Positions 49,858-61,275 of a stretch of 64,000 nucleotides of DNA are shown piece by piece. The stretch covers positions 1,550,001 to 1,614,000 of the forward strand of contig JAEUWY010000005.1 of the NCBI GenBank assembly GCA_022059125.1, in the 5' to 3' direction. The notes beneath the pieces were generated by a model that was not told the DNA's origin, made no database searches, and saw only the letters and a program-made list of their open reading frames with translations. This DNA is from Corynespora cassiicola. Lineage: Eukaryota; Ascomycota; Dothideomycetes; Pleosporales; Corynesporascaceae. Within the stretch, counting starts at the first letter, position 1. Each line of letters starts with the position of its first letter. A program made the position numbers and the translations under genes.

Positions 49858-51596
49858 CTAATTCCGTTCAGCAGCCTGAAGCTCAGCCTCCACCTCGGCG
49901 ATAACGACCCTCCTGACGCCCTCCCAACCATCACTCTTCTTAACCATACTCACCCTCCTTGGCTTATCCTCCAGTCCCTTGAACTCCTCGGGCAGCACCT
50001 TCTCCTCAAAGTAGGCCTTGTCGTTCGGCAACGCACGCTCCACGGCATTGCTGAATTTGGCCGGGTGGGCCGTGGCGAGCGAAATGTGATGTGTGGAAGG
50101 TGGGCCGGACACCTGAACGGAACGCTGAGCAGCCGCGATTCCGATGGCAGAGTGGGGGTCCAGGACGTAGCCCGGAGACGAAGGGGCCGAGAAGGTGGCC
50201 TTGATCGTCTCAATCGTCTCCTCGTCGCTAACGCGGTACGAGGTGAAATCGGCCTGGGCCGCCTTGAGGATCTCGTTGTTGACGGCGAAGCCGCCCTTGG
50301 ACTTGAGGTCGTTGAGCCATGTGCGGACGTGCTCGCCCGCCTGGGCCCGACGCTGCGATACGGCGTCCGAGTTTGTGCTGTACACCTCGTATGCGAGGAA
50401 CCAGAGCAGACGCTCAAAGTTGGAGCTCACGAGGATGTCCATGGCTGGGCTGAGCGTCTCCTTGACACCGCCCTCGTGTGCCTTGACGCCATCCTCTGGG
50501 AGGCCTCCCTCGGCTTCCTTGCCGTATACCGGGTGCTTCTCGTACCGACCGCTCTCCCAGAAGCGGTGGAGAATGTCGTTTTCGTTGGTAGCAATGACAA
50601 GCTTCTCGGCGGGCAGGCCCATGCGCTTTGCGAAATATCCGGCGAGGATGTCGCCGAAATTGCCCGTCGGCACGACAAACCGCACAGCGGAAGCGGGAAG
50701 GAACGACGGCTGACGTATGAGCTGGAAGTACGAGTAAAAGTAGTAGGTGATCTGTGCGAGAATACGGGCCCAGTTGATAGAGTTTACGGCGGCGAGACGG
50801 TGAGTCTTGTTGATTTCCGGGTCGGCGAAAAGGGCCTTGACAAAGTCCTACGGGAGTTGTGAGTTAGGCGTGCCATGCACCACGAGTTGTGCAAACTTAC
50901 CTGACAATCGTCGAATGTGCCATCCACGGCCAGGTTGTGTACGTTGGCGTCCATGACGGTCGTCATCTGCGCCTCCTGGATGGCACTGACCTTGCCATGG
51001 GGGTGCATGATGAACACAGATACATCCTTCTTGCCACGCAGACCGTAGATGGCAGCCGAACCAGTATCACCACTGGTGGCGCCAATGACGGTCAAGTGCT
51101 CCCGCTCGCGTCCAGTCTTGTTCTGGTTCCTGCGTACGAGGAAGTACTCGAACAGGTTGCCCAGGAACTGCAGCGCAACATCCTTGAAGGCGAATGTTGG
51201 GCCGTGGAACAGCTCCAGCAAGTGTATGTTCTTCTCCTTGTCGAGTGTGACGGTCGGGGTGACGTCCTTTGTGCGGAAAGTGGAGTAACTGCGGTGAATG
51301 ATCTCTTTCAGGTCTGCGGAGGGGATCTCGGAGGGCGAGATATAGAGGGAGAATATCTCGAAGGCGAGCTCCTCAAAGGAGTAGTTCTGCCACTTGGAGG
51401 CCCAGTCGCTGGGAAGCTGTGGAATTTCCTCTGGAATAAAAAGACCGCCGTCGGAGGCAAGACCCTTGAGGACGACGTCCTCGAAGGAGAACTGAAACGC
51501 GTTAGGATGGACCAATTAGGCAGTGTGCGATTCGCTCACGTCATAGGACCCTCCCCGGGTGCTCAGGTAGCGTTGGGAGGCGGTATGCGACGACAT
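49858..51596 (-). CDS. THR4: Threonine synthase
   Basis: Exons 51596-51540, 51491-50901 and 50847-49858 (introns 48 and 53 nt, phase 0) give 545 residues. The first exon supplies the family N-terminus SQRYLSTRGGSYD, which runs on into FSFEDVVLKGLASDGGLFIP; the open frame alone would give an unrelated start. It converts O-phosphohomoserine to threonine with pyridoxal phosphate in the cytosol. The PLP lysine is Lys122 in PTFAFKDVALQF. The glycine-rich phosphate site is ATSGDTGSAAIYG, and the second cofactor loop region is VVPTGNFGDILAGY. Length fits fungal Thr4 (about 515-545). Long open frames on the opposite strand (50065-50862, 50889-51731) are shadows of its codon bias. Confidence 0.95.
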
Positions 51597-53400
51597 TGGG
51601 GGCGGTTGGTGGCACTAGGGTGTGTTGACCAGGGAAAAGGCGGAGCACGTATGGCGGTCAAGTTGAGGGACGCAAGAGGAGGATCACAGCGCGGTACACG
51701 TCAAATGTTGGATCAATGCCCCGTGGGGTGAGTTGAGGTTGAGAGTCAAGGTCCGCGATCGCACTTGACGCGAAAAGTTTCGAGCGGCACCAGCGACCCC
51801 GGCAACATTGGACTCGTGGCAAAATTAAGAAGGCTCAGCCTCACAGATGGCCCAGAATCTGGAGTGCCTTATACTGAAACTCGATTGGAGGATGCATCTA
51901 CTCTCATGCCTGCTCTGGTGCAGCTCAACGTCAACTTGGACGTCGCGAACCCCGCGGCTTGAAATTTTATGACACGACCCCTCCATCCGTGCCTGCACCC
52001 TCAGCGCGTGCGCTTGGGCCATGTCGGAGCAACATCGGAGTCTGGACGGTCTGCGTACCAAGGTCCCGAACGATAACACATGGTTCAGCGGCATTGGGGA
52101 GTATGCAGACACAGTGAAAGCAGGTGCAGGATGGAAGTAGTATGCGTGATCAGTCCAATCCTCTTTGTTCATTACCTAGGTCAATAATGAAGAGATGTTG
52201 ACTGTGATACCAAATGTTAACTTTCGAGACCTCTTGGCGGAGTGGCTGCATCTTGATGAATCTTTTTTTTTGACATTTACCGTTATAGGAATTCTCGAAT
52301 AGATAATGGCCTTCGCTCTAAAAGATGTTTGGATCTCTGTGCATCATTATGTCGTCCGGTTCTTACAGAAGCCGATGTTACAGCCTGGCTGCGACACCAG
52401 GCTCATCAAATCCCGGGGAAAGCCAACTAGTGCAACACGATAGCTAGAGACCCTTATGATGTACCCTGCACGGGATGTTGGCATGTGGTAAATGTCCAGG
52501 ATCACCTGTGCCCTTTAGCACATTGGCTCCCTTTGGAGAGACATGGTAAATGGACACTCTGTGTTTACTAAGCCAAACCATGGGAAAGGCATTGTCTACG
52601 CTAGCTGAGTCTGACTTGAAGTCCAAATCGAAACACTGCAGAATTTTGAGTCGTTCAGTGGGCCTAGTCGCAGCTCAAGCTGGTGCTGGGGAAAGCCCTG
52701 TGATTCAAGCTATCTCAACAAACTGTCGACAGATGTTTGAGGCTCTAGTCCATTCGCCGACATCTCAGCTTGTGCTTTCATCGTATCAAATCAATTCAGC
52801 AGTAGTACCAAATGATGGGCTTGAGCCACACGCTTTCTCGAGCGGCAACGACTAGAGGTGCGGCCAGCCCAAGTCAAGGACTCAAGCGCCGGGAGTGGTT
52901 CCAGATAGATGCTCCTTCGACGGTGCCCTTCCTTATGGAAAAGGCGGTATGGCTTTGAAGAAGATTGCTAGTCCTCGGCTTGTCATCTTGCCCAGTGCAG
53001 CGATGGTCAGACTGTCTCTCGCACCCAGCCGCACACCGTGCAGTATCGAAAGAGTGTCTGCCCCACGGCCTGCGAAGGTTAGCGGTAGAGGATTGGAAAG
53101 GCCGACGCTGTGGTTGGCTCATTTGCTGAGCATATTGAGGTTTTGGCCGGTGCAGTGAAAATTCGTGTCAGACCAAGTGGGTTAAGCGGGCCAGCTTGGC
53201 CGACATGTCGCCGGCTCAGCAGAGTTTTCACGTCCCTGCGCGCGCACAGAGCCGCAAAAGCATGTGTGCCCGCTTAGTCACACATGGCCTGTGCGCCAGC
53301 GCACTCTGTATTTAAGCCCGCCCTCCCTCTGTACCTTTTTCCTCTGCAGACGATCTGTGAGTTCACACCAGCCTCCACTACCAGTTCCTTTACTGACTCT
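51597..53400. other. 1.8-kb intergenic region with the U3 promoter
   Basis: No protein gene I can support; the frames at 52550-52855 (+) and 52874-53122 (-) have no domains. The right end, with TATTTAAG at 53309 and a C/T-rich stretch, is the probable promoter of the U3 snoRNA gene. Confidence 0.5.
53309..53316 (+). promoter_or_regulatory. TATA-like element of the U3 snoRNA gene
   Basis: TATTTAAG lies about 90 bp upstream of the inferred U3 5' end, within the range of fungal RNA polymerase II start sites. Confidence 0.45.
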
Positions 53401-53620
53401 TTCCCAGTACTTCATAGAATCATTTCTATAGTAAACGTCCTTCATCTGAGTTTCCTTCAGAAGCTACAGAATTCCCACCCTGGCTGATGACTATCAGCCT
53501 CGGTGTCCCGGAGTGAGGCCTTATTGCGCGTGCTTCGGCGTGCGTGGCGATGATCTTCAGTCGATTGGATTCGTGCTTCGGCCGGTCTGAGAGACAGGAC
53601 ACTGAGTGCAATCTGACAGG
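53401..53620 (+). ncRNA. U3 small nucleolar RNA
   Basis: All conserved U3 boxes occur in order on the plus strand. The 5' part GTACTTCATAGAATCATTTC continues TATAG and contains box A (53419-53431); it matches yeast U3 almost exactly. Box C' TGATGA is at 53485-53490, box B GAGTGAG at 53511-53517, box C CGATGATCTT at 53548-53557 and box D CTGA at 53613-53616. A stem with a TTCG tetraloop lies between B and C. U3 base-pairs with the pre-rRNA 5' ETS and 18S in the small-subunit processome and is needed for early cleavages. Unlike the yeast SNR17 genes, the 5' domain is not interrupted by an intron. The ends are inferred from box spacing and may be off by several nucleotides. Confidence 0.9.
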
Positions 53621-53807
53621 TTTTTTTCTTTTTCATTGATGTTCCTGGCTTGGCCGGGTCCTCAGCGAAGGAGTTTTTTTTTTTTAAACTGGCAGTCCTG
53701 GGTATCTCTGGAAACATGCCATCCATCACATGGCGCATGGGCTAATCGGACGTTGGCATCAGAAAATTACTAATTTTTGCTTTACAAGAAACGCTAATTC
53801 ATCCTGC

Positions 53808-54791
53808 CTACTCTTCCTTCCATTGCTTGGCTGTCGCTTCAACAAACTTTTCGTACCTTTCCGGCTCCTTCCCAAGCAGCTCTACCTGATCCTTGTATTC
53901 CGCCTCCGACATACCGAACGCGTCCGCCTCAAACATCTCGAACATGATCCTCAGGTCTCTCCCCCACGCCGGGTTTGCATGCTGCGCAAAGACAACCTCA
54001 AGCTCGTCAAGGCCCGCCTTGTCGCTCAGCCTCGGTGTGACCTCCTTGCCCAACGCGCCCGCCCACAACTTGGCCGCCTCTTGATTCGTATACGTCTGCA
54101 GCGACCCGATCATGATCTTCCTCCCACCCCACCGCCGCCCATCATCCTCGAGCGCCTTGGCCGCCGCGAGCGCAATATCCGCCGGATCGACGAGACTCAC
54201 GCCCTTGCTCCCTATGGGCTGACCATATACGCCATGCTCGAGCAGCCCCTGCTTGAAGCGCAAGTCGTTGTCGAAGAAGAGTGTCGGCCCCAGGATGGTG
54301 TAGCTGAACCCTCCGTCCTGGTCCTGCGGCAGCAACCCGTGCCGTAGCTTCGCTTCGACGAGGAACTTGACCGCGACGTGCCCTGCGCCTATGCCCTTGA
54401 GCGCGCCTCGCTGGATCGCCTCGGGGCTGAAGTCGCCGCACGCCGAGAGATACACGAGGTGCTTCACGGTGCCTGACTGCTTGATGACGTCTAGGAGGTT
54501 GAAGGTCGTGAAGAGCTCGTCTTCGCCTGTCAGGCAGAGGAACACGGCGGTCACATTGTGCGTCTTCACCGTCTGCTGCACGAACCCTGGGTCTTGGATG
54601 CTTCCTTCGACGATGTGCAGGCGCGACTTGTCGAGCGTGGAGGGGAGCTTAGAGGTTAGGCCTGCGGCGTTGCTGGTGGGGAGAATGACGGTGGGGCGCG
54701 AGGGCTGCGAGAGGAGCAGTGGGACGAGGCGTTTACCAATGTTGCCTCCGCCAGCGGTCAGGAGGTAGGTTGGAGATGTGGTGCCGGGCAT
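53808..54791 (-). CDS. NmrA-like NAD(P)-binding protein
   Basis: Single exon of 327 residues. The N-terminal dinucleotide loop reads YLLTAGGGNIGKRLV (Gly14-Gly19), typical of the NmrA/atypical short-chain dehydrogenase group. Next come a strand ending VEGSIQDP (the usual acidic turn that contacts the adenine ring) and AVFLCLTGEDE. HLVYLSACGDFSP stands where classical enzymes have the Ser of the catalytic triad, and SYTILGPTLFFDND where the substrate lobe begins. No clear YxxxK pair is visible, so a redox-sensor or a reductase of unknown substrate are both possible. It is cytosolic, with no signal peptide. A TATATAAAT element sits about 100 bp upstream. The stop is 187 bp from the convergent U3 gene. 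Confidence 0.88.
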   Translation of the reverse strand: MPGTTSPTYLLTAGGGNIGKRLVPLLLSQPSRPTVILPTSNAAGLTSKLPSTLDKSRLHIVEGSIQDPGFVQQTVKTHNVTAVFLCLTGEDELFTTFNLLDVIKQSGTVKHLVYLSACGDFSPEAIQRGALKGIGAGHVAVKFLVEAKLRHGLLPQDQDGGFSYTILGPTLFFDNDLRFKQGLLEHGVYGQPIGSKGVSLVDPADIALAAAKALEDDGRRWGGRKIMIGSLQTYTNQEAAKLWAGALGKEVTPRLSDKAGLDELEVVFAQHANPAWGRDLRIMFEMFEADAFGMSEAEYKDQVELLGKEPERYEKFVEATAKQWKEE

Positions 54792-55352
54792 GATTGCTGC
54801 CTTGCTTTCTGTTTCTATCGAAGTAGTGTGACAATTCGGAATGCAGAACGGGGGAGCTTGTCGGGTTTTGGTGCACCATTTATATACCAGCTCACAGAGG
54901 TTAGTTTACACCGTCACAAATAGGGCTTACTATATCTACGCCATCGGGTCCCCGGACTTAACACTGTCGCGGCTTACTTATTAACAATCACGGGGATTCT
55001 TGGCGGGGAGGAACTCGCTTTAATCATGAGGCGAAATGGTGCATGGGCATGAGGGGGCCAGGATTAGCTTTGCCTAGTTGGTGGGTAGGAGTGCATATAC
55101 GCATTGCGGCGGCGAGTATTGGTGGGGTGACATGCTCCAACAACAACCTGCTGACAAAACCTTCGCCGGGCTCATCTACTATAATGAGCCCCATAGTTAT
55201 AGTTAATCCGCTACGCCGCAATTGCAAAGTGACTGTGCTATTGAAAATTCATTGCGTATCATTCATTTGAGTGCTTTGTGACGTGGATTGCTCCACTCGG
55301 GACTTTGTCTACCGATATGTTTGCCTTTGCAGGTTGAACTGCATTCCCAGGT
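54792..55352. other. Intergenic region, NmrA-like gene promoter
   Basis: About 560 bp between two tandem minus-strand genes: the promoter of the NmrA-like gene on the left and the 3' end of the acetyltransferase gene on the right. Small frames at 55024-55270 have no domains. Confidence 0.5.
54888..54896 (-). promoter_or_regulatory. TATA box of the NmrA-like gene
   Basis: On the minus strand TATATAAAT, about 97-105 bp upstream of the start codon at 54791. Confidence 0.5.
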
Positions 55353-56630
55353 TCAGCACCATCCATACTTCTCGTTGCCGATCCAATCGATGGATTCGGC
55401 GATGGGTCCGTCGTGGGGAGGGAACCATTGCAAGCTCGCAATGCTCTCGTGGTCCCGATCGACTACCTGAGCCTTCGGATCGAGCTTCTGGGCGGCTGAC
55501 AGCGTCGCTGAAGATGGGTTCCATGCCTGGATGTCCTCCATTTTCCATTCCTCTGCTTGTTGCTGTGCCATTAGCAGCAATGCTGCAATAGCATCGTCGT
55601 ATCTGTGATCCGACGAATTTCCATTGATGTGGTTCGTGCCGTGTCCTTCCCAGCTCGAATGGCCCTCGTCTTCAATCACCAGTCGTAGAATGTGCAGCGT
55701 GTTTCCTTTGGCGTCCTGAGGATTCTCGTTATACCACATTCGGGTCCAGTAGCACCAGACACGCTTTCCCTTCTCGGTCCCCACAATAGCACCCTTGACC
55801 CGGGGTGATTTCCCATGAAGCTCTGTACCTACAAAGTTCTCGCGAGAATGATGCCATTGAATTGTCTCGATGTCGGGGATCAATGCCACTGCCGTGTTGC
55901 TGTCCTTTGGTCGTGACTCCAAACTCTTCAGCACAAGAGCCTTGTCAATTTCACACAGTTCTTTCAAGTCTTCGGCGTAGAGTGGCTGTACGGTAGGCAG
56001 TGTACTAGCGTCTACCGACTTCGATACCACTCCCGGGATGGAGACGTGCGCCGAATTGAAGGGTTCCCATCCGTATTCGGCGTAGAATTTCTGGGGCTAG
56101 ATTAGCCGGGTTCGTAGGCAGAAAAAAATACTGCACACCTTTCCAATGTCAGAATACAAGACCGAGAACAAACTTTCTTTTTCTTTCGTCGTTTGGTATG
56201 TCTGCAGCACTTTCCCAAGCTCTTGCATCATCCTCTGGGCGTAGCCCCGTTTCCGGAGGTGGGGGGCGCAGAAGACGCTCCCAATGCCGTGGCAGATTGT
56301 CTCTCTTATCTTGCCATCCTGCCAGACCCAGGCCGGCTTGCGGTACGTCTCGCAACTCGCGAGCGGCAGGCGTGCAGACGAGTTCGAGTCGAATGGATTT
56401 TCTTTCATTGCCTCGTCGATCAAGATCCAGTAGCTGATGCCGCCGTCCTTGGTCAGGATCTGGCTGGACAGCACTTCCTCACGGCGGAGATAGGCAGGCA
56501 GAGAGAGGGCCCCACGCCATTCGGCGCCATTGAGATTGAACTGGATCAGCTTTTCTTCCTCAGTGGGGTGGACGAGCGCAAGGGTAGGCGACGTGCCGTA
56601 AGGAAGCTCAACGTTGGTGAAGGAGCCCAT
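55353..56630 (-). CDS. LYC1: Lyc1-like N-acetyltransferase
   Basis: Exons 56630-56139 and 56090-55353 with a 48-nt intron (GTGTGC...CCCAG, phase 0) give 409 residues. The first half is a GNAT fold: SYWILIDEAM on a central strand, SVFCAPHLRKRGYAQRMMQELG as the acetyl-CoA pyrophosphate loop and helix (RxxGxA-type), then LFSVLYSDIGKKFYAEYGW, where the intron lies. The second half carries the extra C-terminal domain typical of the fungal Lyc1 family, ending ASLQWFPPHDGPIAESIDWIGNEKYGWC. In Yarrowia, Lyc1 acetylates free lysine as the first step of its breakdown (family knowledge). Whether this copy has the same substrate is inference. No targeting signal is seen. Confidence 0.88.
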
Positions 56631-57968
56631 GGCGGGATAAGGATGCTGGAGGGTGCGAAGGTGGACTGTTGAAGAAACGTGGTTTTGTCAGTCTCGGGGA
56701 AAATAACTGCCTTGTCGGTTTCCATCGGGAGGCACGCCCTACCTTTGATTTGTGGTAATATCCGCGAAGGGCCGCAAGTTCGACACAGTGCCCCTCTACT
56801 CGCCAACAGTGCTTCGATCTTAAAGGCAGCTCTCGGAATGGCTGTCGTCGGAATGGGATGCTCTCGGAATGTGATGATGGATCGGGCCGGTAGGCGTTCG
56901 CAAGTGGATAATCCGCAATTCCCCACATCTACCCCAGAAAGCTCACTCCGTCCGTGTGCTGAGGCCCCTCTTATAGCTCAATCGGGGTGTCGACGGTGAA
57001 ACGCGCGGATAGAACATGTCCTGGGGTTCCCGATGGATTCCGTGGCAAAGCGAGCTTATCGAGGTGCTCCAGCAGGTCATGCGCGATACGGGAGACGGAG
57101 CAAGGGCGAGCTATTACATAAAGACTGCGCACTCGAGGCCATGGCACCGAGCCCAACAGTCGTAGGCCATGTCGTCACATGTGGTCCTACGGCCGTGTCG
57201 TCAACGCCCGCTTGGGGACTTTCCTCTGAGCCCTGTCCCGACCACAGCTGGGCAGCGACCCCAGAGGCCCGTGCGCGGGCATCCCTGATGAAACCGCCTA
57301 GCTGCTGTTGGCTAAACTGTGCCTCGCGGCGGTCGGGGCCGTCGATAGTTGGGCGTCTCCAACCTCAAATGCTCGCCTTGTCTGCTTTCTGCTGCCTTCA
57401 AAATGGTCGCGGGGGCTTTGCGCAGTGACGCCTAGCCTGGAGCCGCCTTCTCGCACAGGCTGCGGCGTGCCTGTGCCTGCGTGCCTGCATGCTTGCCTGC
57501 CTGCCGCCTCTACTCTGTCAAACGCCCGCGACAGCTCATCTTTCTGCTCAACACCCGTCCTGCGGCCCAGACCGCCGAAAGTGCTGTGCCTTGTCCGTGT
57601 TGAACTGCTTCCGCGATTCCGCTCTCGCCTTGTCGTCTGCAACCCAACAGCCTGCGTCCTGCCTCTTGTTTGTGAAGCCGCCTGCCCCGCCTCGACTGGA
57701 GAGGCTGGCGGTTGGCCAGCATCACGCTATCTAGCAGCCCGCTCCTCTGCGCACTCTTACCTTCGCCTTCTCAGGCCGGCTTTTACTGGCGCTTGCTTGA
57801 ATCATAAACATGCCACTCTCTACCACATAACTCGCCGCTATCCACTCAGACCGTGGGCGTCACACATCACCTCATCGAACAGCCCCCTGTGGAGTTGTCT
57901 GGTACCGCGATCTAGCCAGCACTCCAAGCACCTCCCCTACTCTCGCAAAAGTCAATACCTAGGTAGCC
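56631..57968. promoter_or_regulatory. 1.3-kb divergent region LYC1/RBR ligase
   Basis: This divergent spacer holds both promoters and leaders. A 230-codon plus-strand frame (57308-58000) opens at TTG, is Cys/Pro/Leu-rich without domains and overlaps the true start of the next gene in another frame, so I reject it. A pyrimidine-rich stretch precedes the ATG at 57969. Confidence 0.45.
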
Positions 57969-60824
57969 ATGGACCTCTATGGGCGCCACAAGTATCCTGA
58001 ATACATCGATCTCTCATCCGACCATGACGAAGACGACCATGCAGAGAGTGAGTTGGGCCGAGACCGAGTCGAATTGCCTGGCCTGCATGCGCCTCCGGAG
58101 CAGCCGTTGGTACGAGACGCCGCTTTTGGGTTTCTGAATCTAAACCGCCCTCATAATCAGAACCAGCAGCCCTTTATTGACCTCACCGCGCTGGAAAACA
58201 TTCCCGATGTTGACGTTCCTCCAAACAAAGTGCCCGACAGCGTGCCAAGCCCAGACCGTGACGCGGATTTGATCAGCGCCGAAGTTTGTCTACGGATGAT
58301 CCTGGATGTTCTCCCAGACATTGCAGTCAGTCATGCACATGAACTAGTCAAGGAGAAGACCCAGGATGCGAATCGGACGCCTATCAGATGCGAGCAACTC
58401 ATCTCTGAGATTTTGGATGCTGGCACTTATCCAAAAGAGGAAGATGAGATCAAGTCGCATAAGAGGAAACGCTGTCCTGAAGACGATGATTTCAGTGAAT
58501 TTGAAAACGGCGGCAGTGACGTTACTGCAGCGCTTGACCAAAATGCGTAAGATTTCTTCCATGTTACCCATTTTACCCATTCAACATGCGCCCGCGCCGC
58601 CAGCAAGCACGGTAGACATCTGGGCTGAGCTGCGGATGCTTTGTTGTCTACAATGAAGTAACCGTCAACCTGCTTGCTTGATTTAAAGGCACGCTACCGT
58701 CACCGAGGCAGGCAATGTCTCAACAGCTGAAGCGCTACCGTGTTATAATTCAATCCCAACAAATTGCGCTGATACATATTCTAGAGTAAATCTACTGAAA
58801 GACGAGTTCCTCGACATCCCCGTGAAGCATCTTGCCGCCACATTGTTGCAAGAGAAGACCCTTTTCAAAGCCTATTCCGTGATGGCAGAGCAAAATTACA
58901 GTTATACCCGTGGCTCATCACCATTTCAGAAAATCCTAAAGGCACGCCCGAAGCGCAATTTTGAAGATCAACTCATTCGATCCGGAAGCCAACTGCCAAA
59001 GGAGCTGCAAGCTGCGAGGAAGAAAAGCGAGAACATTCTTGGTAGGTGTATCTTCATTTTAACAGCTTTTGCTTGCGTACAAGCGTTTTGGCCTGGCAAA
59101 TTTGTTGAGCCGGGCCTTGGGTTTACGAATTTGAATCTGTCTAACACGGTATCTAGCCAAGCGACGGAAGTTGGAAGAAGAGGAGCGCGCCGAAGAAGAG
59201 AATCTCACGCAAGCAAGGATGAGAAACGAAATGGGAGAATGGTAAGTCTGCAAGCTCTATTGAAATTGTGGAGAAAACGCACTAACTCCTTCAAGTCAAT
59301 GTTGTTTTGGCGATTTTCCCATCAACCGAATGACTGCCTGCAGCGGCGAGACTGCCCATATCTTCTGCCTCGATTGTGCCAAGAAATATGTTGAAACTGA
59401 AATGGAAAGTTCTCGCTGCCGGCCCGTCTGTTTCGCGGACATTGCCTGCCGTGGTACCTTCACTCGCTCACAACTCCAGAATTTCCTTGGCCAAGTCTCT
59501 TTCGAACGGCTGGAACACTTACAGCAGCAACAAGAAATCGCTGCAGCTGGCCTAGATAACCTCTCTGAATGCCCCTTCTGCGACTACAAGGCCGAGTATC
59601 CACCCGTCGAAGTGGATAGGGAGTTTCGCTGCCTGAACCCCAAATGCCACAAAGTGAGCTGCCGACTCTGCGATAAAGTAACTCATATTCCACTGAGTTG
59701 TGAAGAAGCCAAAAAGGACGGGAAACTCACAATTAGGCATGTGATTGAAGAAGCAATGTCAGCAGCCCTTATCCGCCACTGTAATAAATGCAAAAATCCA
59801 TTTGTCAAGGAGCATGGCTGCAACAAGATGACATGTACGAAGTGCAGCAATACACAATGGTAAATATGTCGAGACCATGAAGAGTTACTTGCTAACTCGC
59901 ATCAATAGTTATGTCTGCTCCAAAGATGTAAACAATTACAATCACTTTAGTGATGGCACAGCATCAGCTCGATGCCCACTTCACGACAACGTAGAAGATC
60001 GCCATGAAATTGAAGTAAAAAAGGCAGCAGAAGAAGCCATGGCCAAGGTCCGCTCTGAGAATCCCGATATTTCGGAGGCCGACCTCATGGTCAAGGTGTC
60101 AGATAGTGTCAAGGAAGCAGAGCAGGCAAGGAAAGGCCGCGCACAAGTTGCGCACAACGGATTTCCATACCGTATGCAGGGCGACATGCTGGTACACAAC
60201 GAAGCACCTCGACCAGATCGACCAGGCGGCCACCCACTTATTGGTGTTGTGCCAGCCCGTCACAGATTTCAGGTGGTTGATCCACATCCTCCCCACCCTA
60301 TACAGTTTCAGGCAGCTCTATTCAACCCTCCACCGCCTGCAGACCCAAATCCTTTGATAGGCTGGGCTCATCAAGTGCAAAATGCTGCTCGCCCATTTCA
60401 GTACGTTCACCCGATTCCATACAGAACCCCTCCGTTCCAAGCTCCGCCTGCCCAGATCAATCCCCAAGTCTTTGCCCCATTCAACCCGCCAATGCATGCA
60501 CCCACTCAGCATCCAAATGGGCAGGGATGGGATCATCAAGGCAGGTATCAGCCTCGGATGGATTCAAAGTGTATTCACCAATGGATGACAGGCCTAACGG
60601 ATGTTACTAGGAACCACCTGCAAGAGGGCCTCAACTTTGCGGACATAAACCACCATGTAGATCAGCTTGCAGCCCTTCGCCAACGTCTTCAGAGGCGATT
60701 GGAGGAGGCACACGAACGACCACAGCAGTACAGAGCTATTAGAGAACAAGATAACCGACGAGATCTGCGATTGCGGGCTCAGCATGAGGATGGACAAGCG
60801 CGGAGAGCTCAACGAGGGCCATGA
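57969..60824 (+). CDS. RBR (RING-IBR-RING) E3 ubiquitin ligase, RNF216/Triad3-like
   Basis: Five exons, 57969-58546, 58785-59041, 59157-59241, 59296-59859 and 59909-60824, give 799 residues. The N-terminal half is acidic with IDLSSD and FIDLTALE motifs that resemble SUMO-interacting sequences. RING1 begins at Cys307 (ECQCCFGDFP ... CLDCAKKYVE), the in-between-RING domain follows (CPFCDYKAEYPPVE ... CLNPKCHKVSCRLC), and RING2 begins near Cys469 with HCNKC...HGCNKMTC, where Cys482 is the predicted catalytic Cys that accepts ubiquitin. The tail has a coiled-coil and a long Pro/His/Gln-rich region. The domain order and the HGCNKMTC motif favour the RNF216 type over Parkin or Ariadne. The first intron (238 nt) is less certain because an extra small exon could lie within it. 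Confidence 0.9.
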
Positions 60825-61160
60825 GAACTACAAGAGCAACAAGGGGATTGGACCCGAAGGGCAGAGAGGAACCTTGAAGAGTTGAGGGCCGCCGCTACCG
60901 ACCTGGCGAGGAACGCACAGTAGTGGCAAGGTAATCAAGAGCAGCGTTAGGGGGGTTTTTAGGAAGTGGTTCGTGTGGACTACTTGGGCGTGATTTCCCA
61001 CTAGCGTCTTTTTCAGAGTGGACTCCCGGCCATTTATGAAGCAAAAAATTATTTTAGCATGGCATGTCGGGGTATGGCATCCCGACTATGTATGGATAGA
61101 GAACTCATAGCGCTTCATATAATGAATAATGTGTATTAACCTTTCATGTGCAATCGCAAA
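60825..61160. other. Spacer between the RBR gene and tRNA-Gly
   Basis: 336 bp with the ligase 3' end. No further gene seen. Confidence 0.5.
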
Positions 61161-61275
61161 GCATCGGTGGTTTAGTGGTAAAATTAGCCGTTGCCATAGG
61201 AAGATCAGGAATTTACCCAACATCCCTAAATCTTCAGTAATCGGCTAGCCCCGGGTTCGATTCCCGGCCGATGCA
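61161..61275 (+). tRNA. tRNA-Gly (GCC) with a 44-nt intron
   Basis: The acceptor stem GCATCGG pairs with CCGATGC and is followed by discriminator A. The D arm has the A-box-like TGGTTTAGTGG. The anticodon stem AGCCG pairs with CGGCT and the loop reads TTGCCA-T with anticodon GCC at 61193-61195. The canonical intron position (between bases 37 and 38) holds about 44 nt, 61197-61240, shifted by at most one base. The T arm CCGGG-TTCGATT-CCCGG contains the B box. A run of T follows as a polymerase III terminator. Confidence 0.93.

Noticed and set aside
50065..51731. Two long plus-strand frames antisense to THR4
   Set aside because: They mirror the codon bias of THR4 and have no homology; the minus-strand gene is unambiguous.
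52225..52275. TGGCGGAGTGGCTG, similar to a tRNA A box, followed by a T run
   Set aside because: No B box, no acceptor stem and no cloverleaf can be formed.
57308..58000. 230-codon frame before the RBR gene
   Set aside because: TTG start, low-complexity, overlaps the true start codon in another frame.
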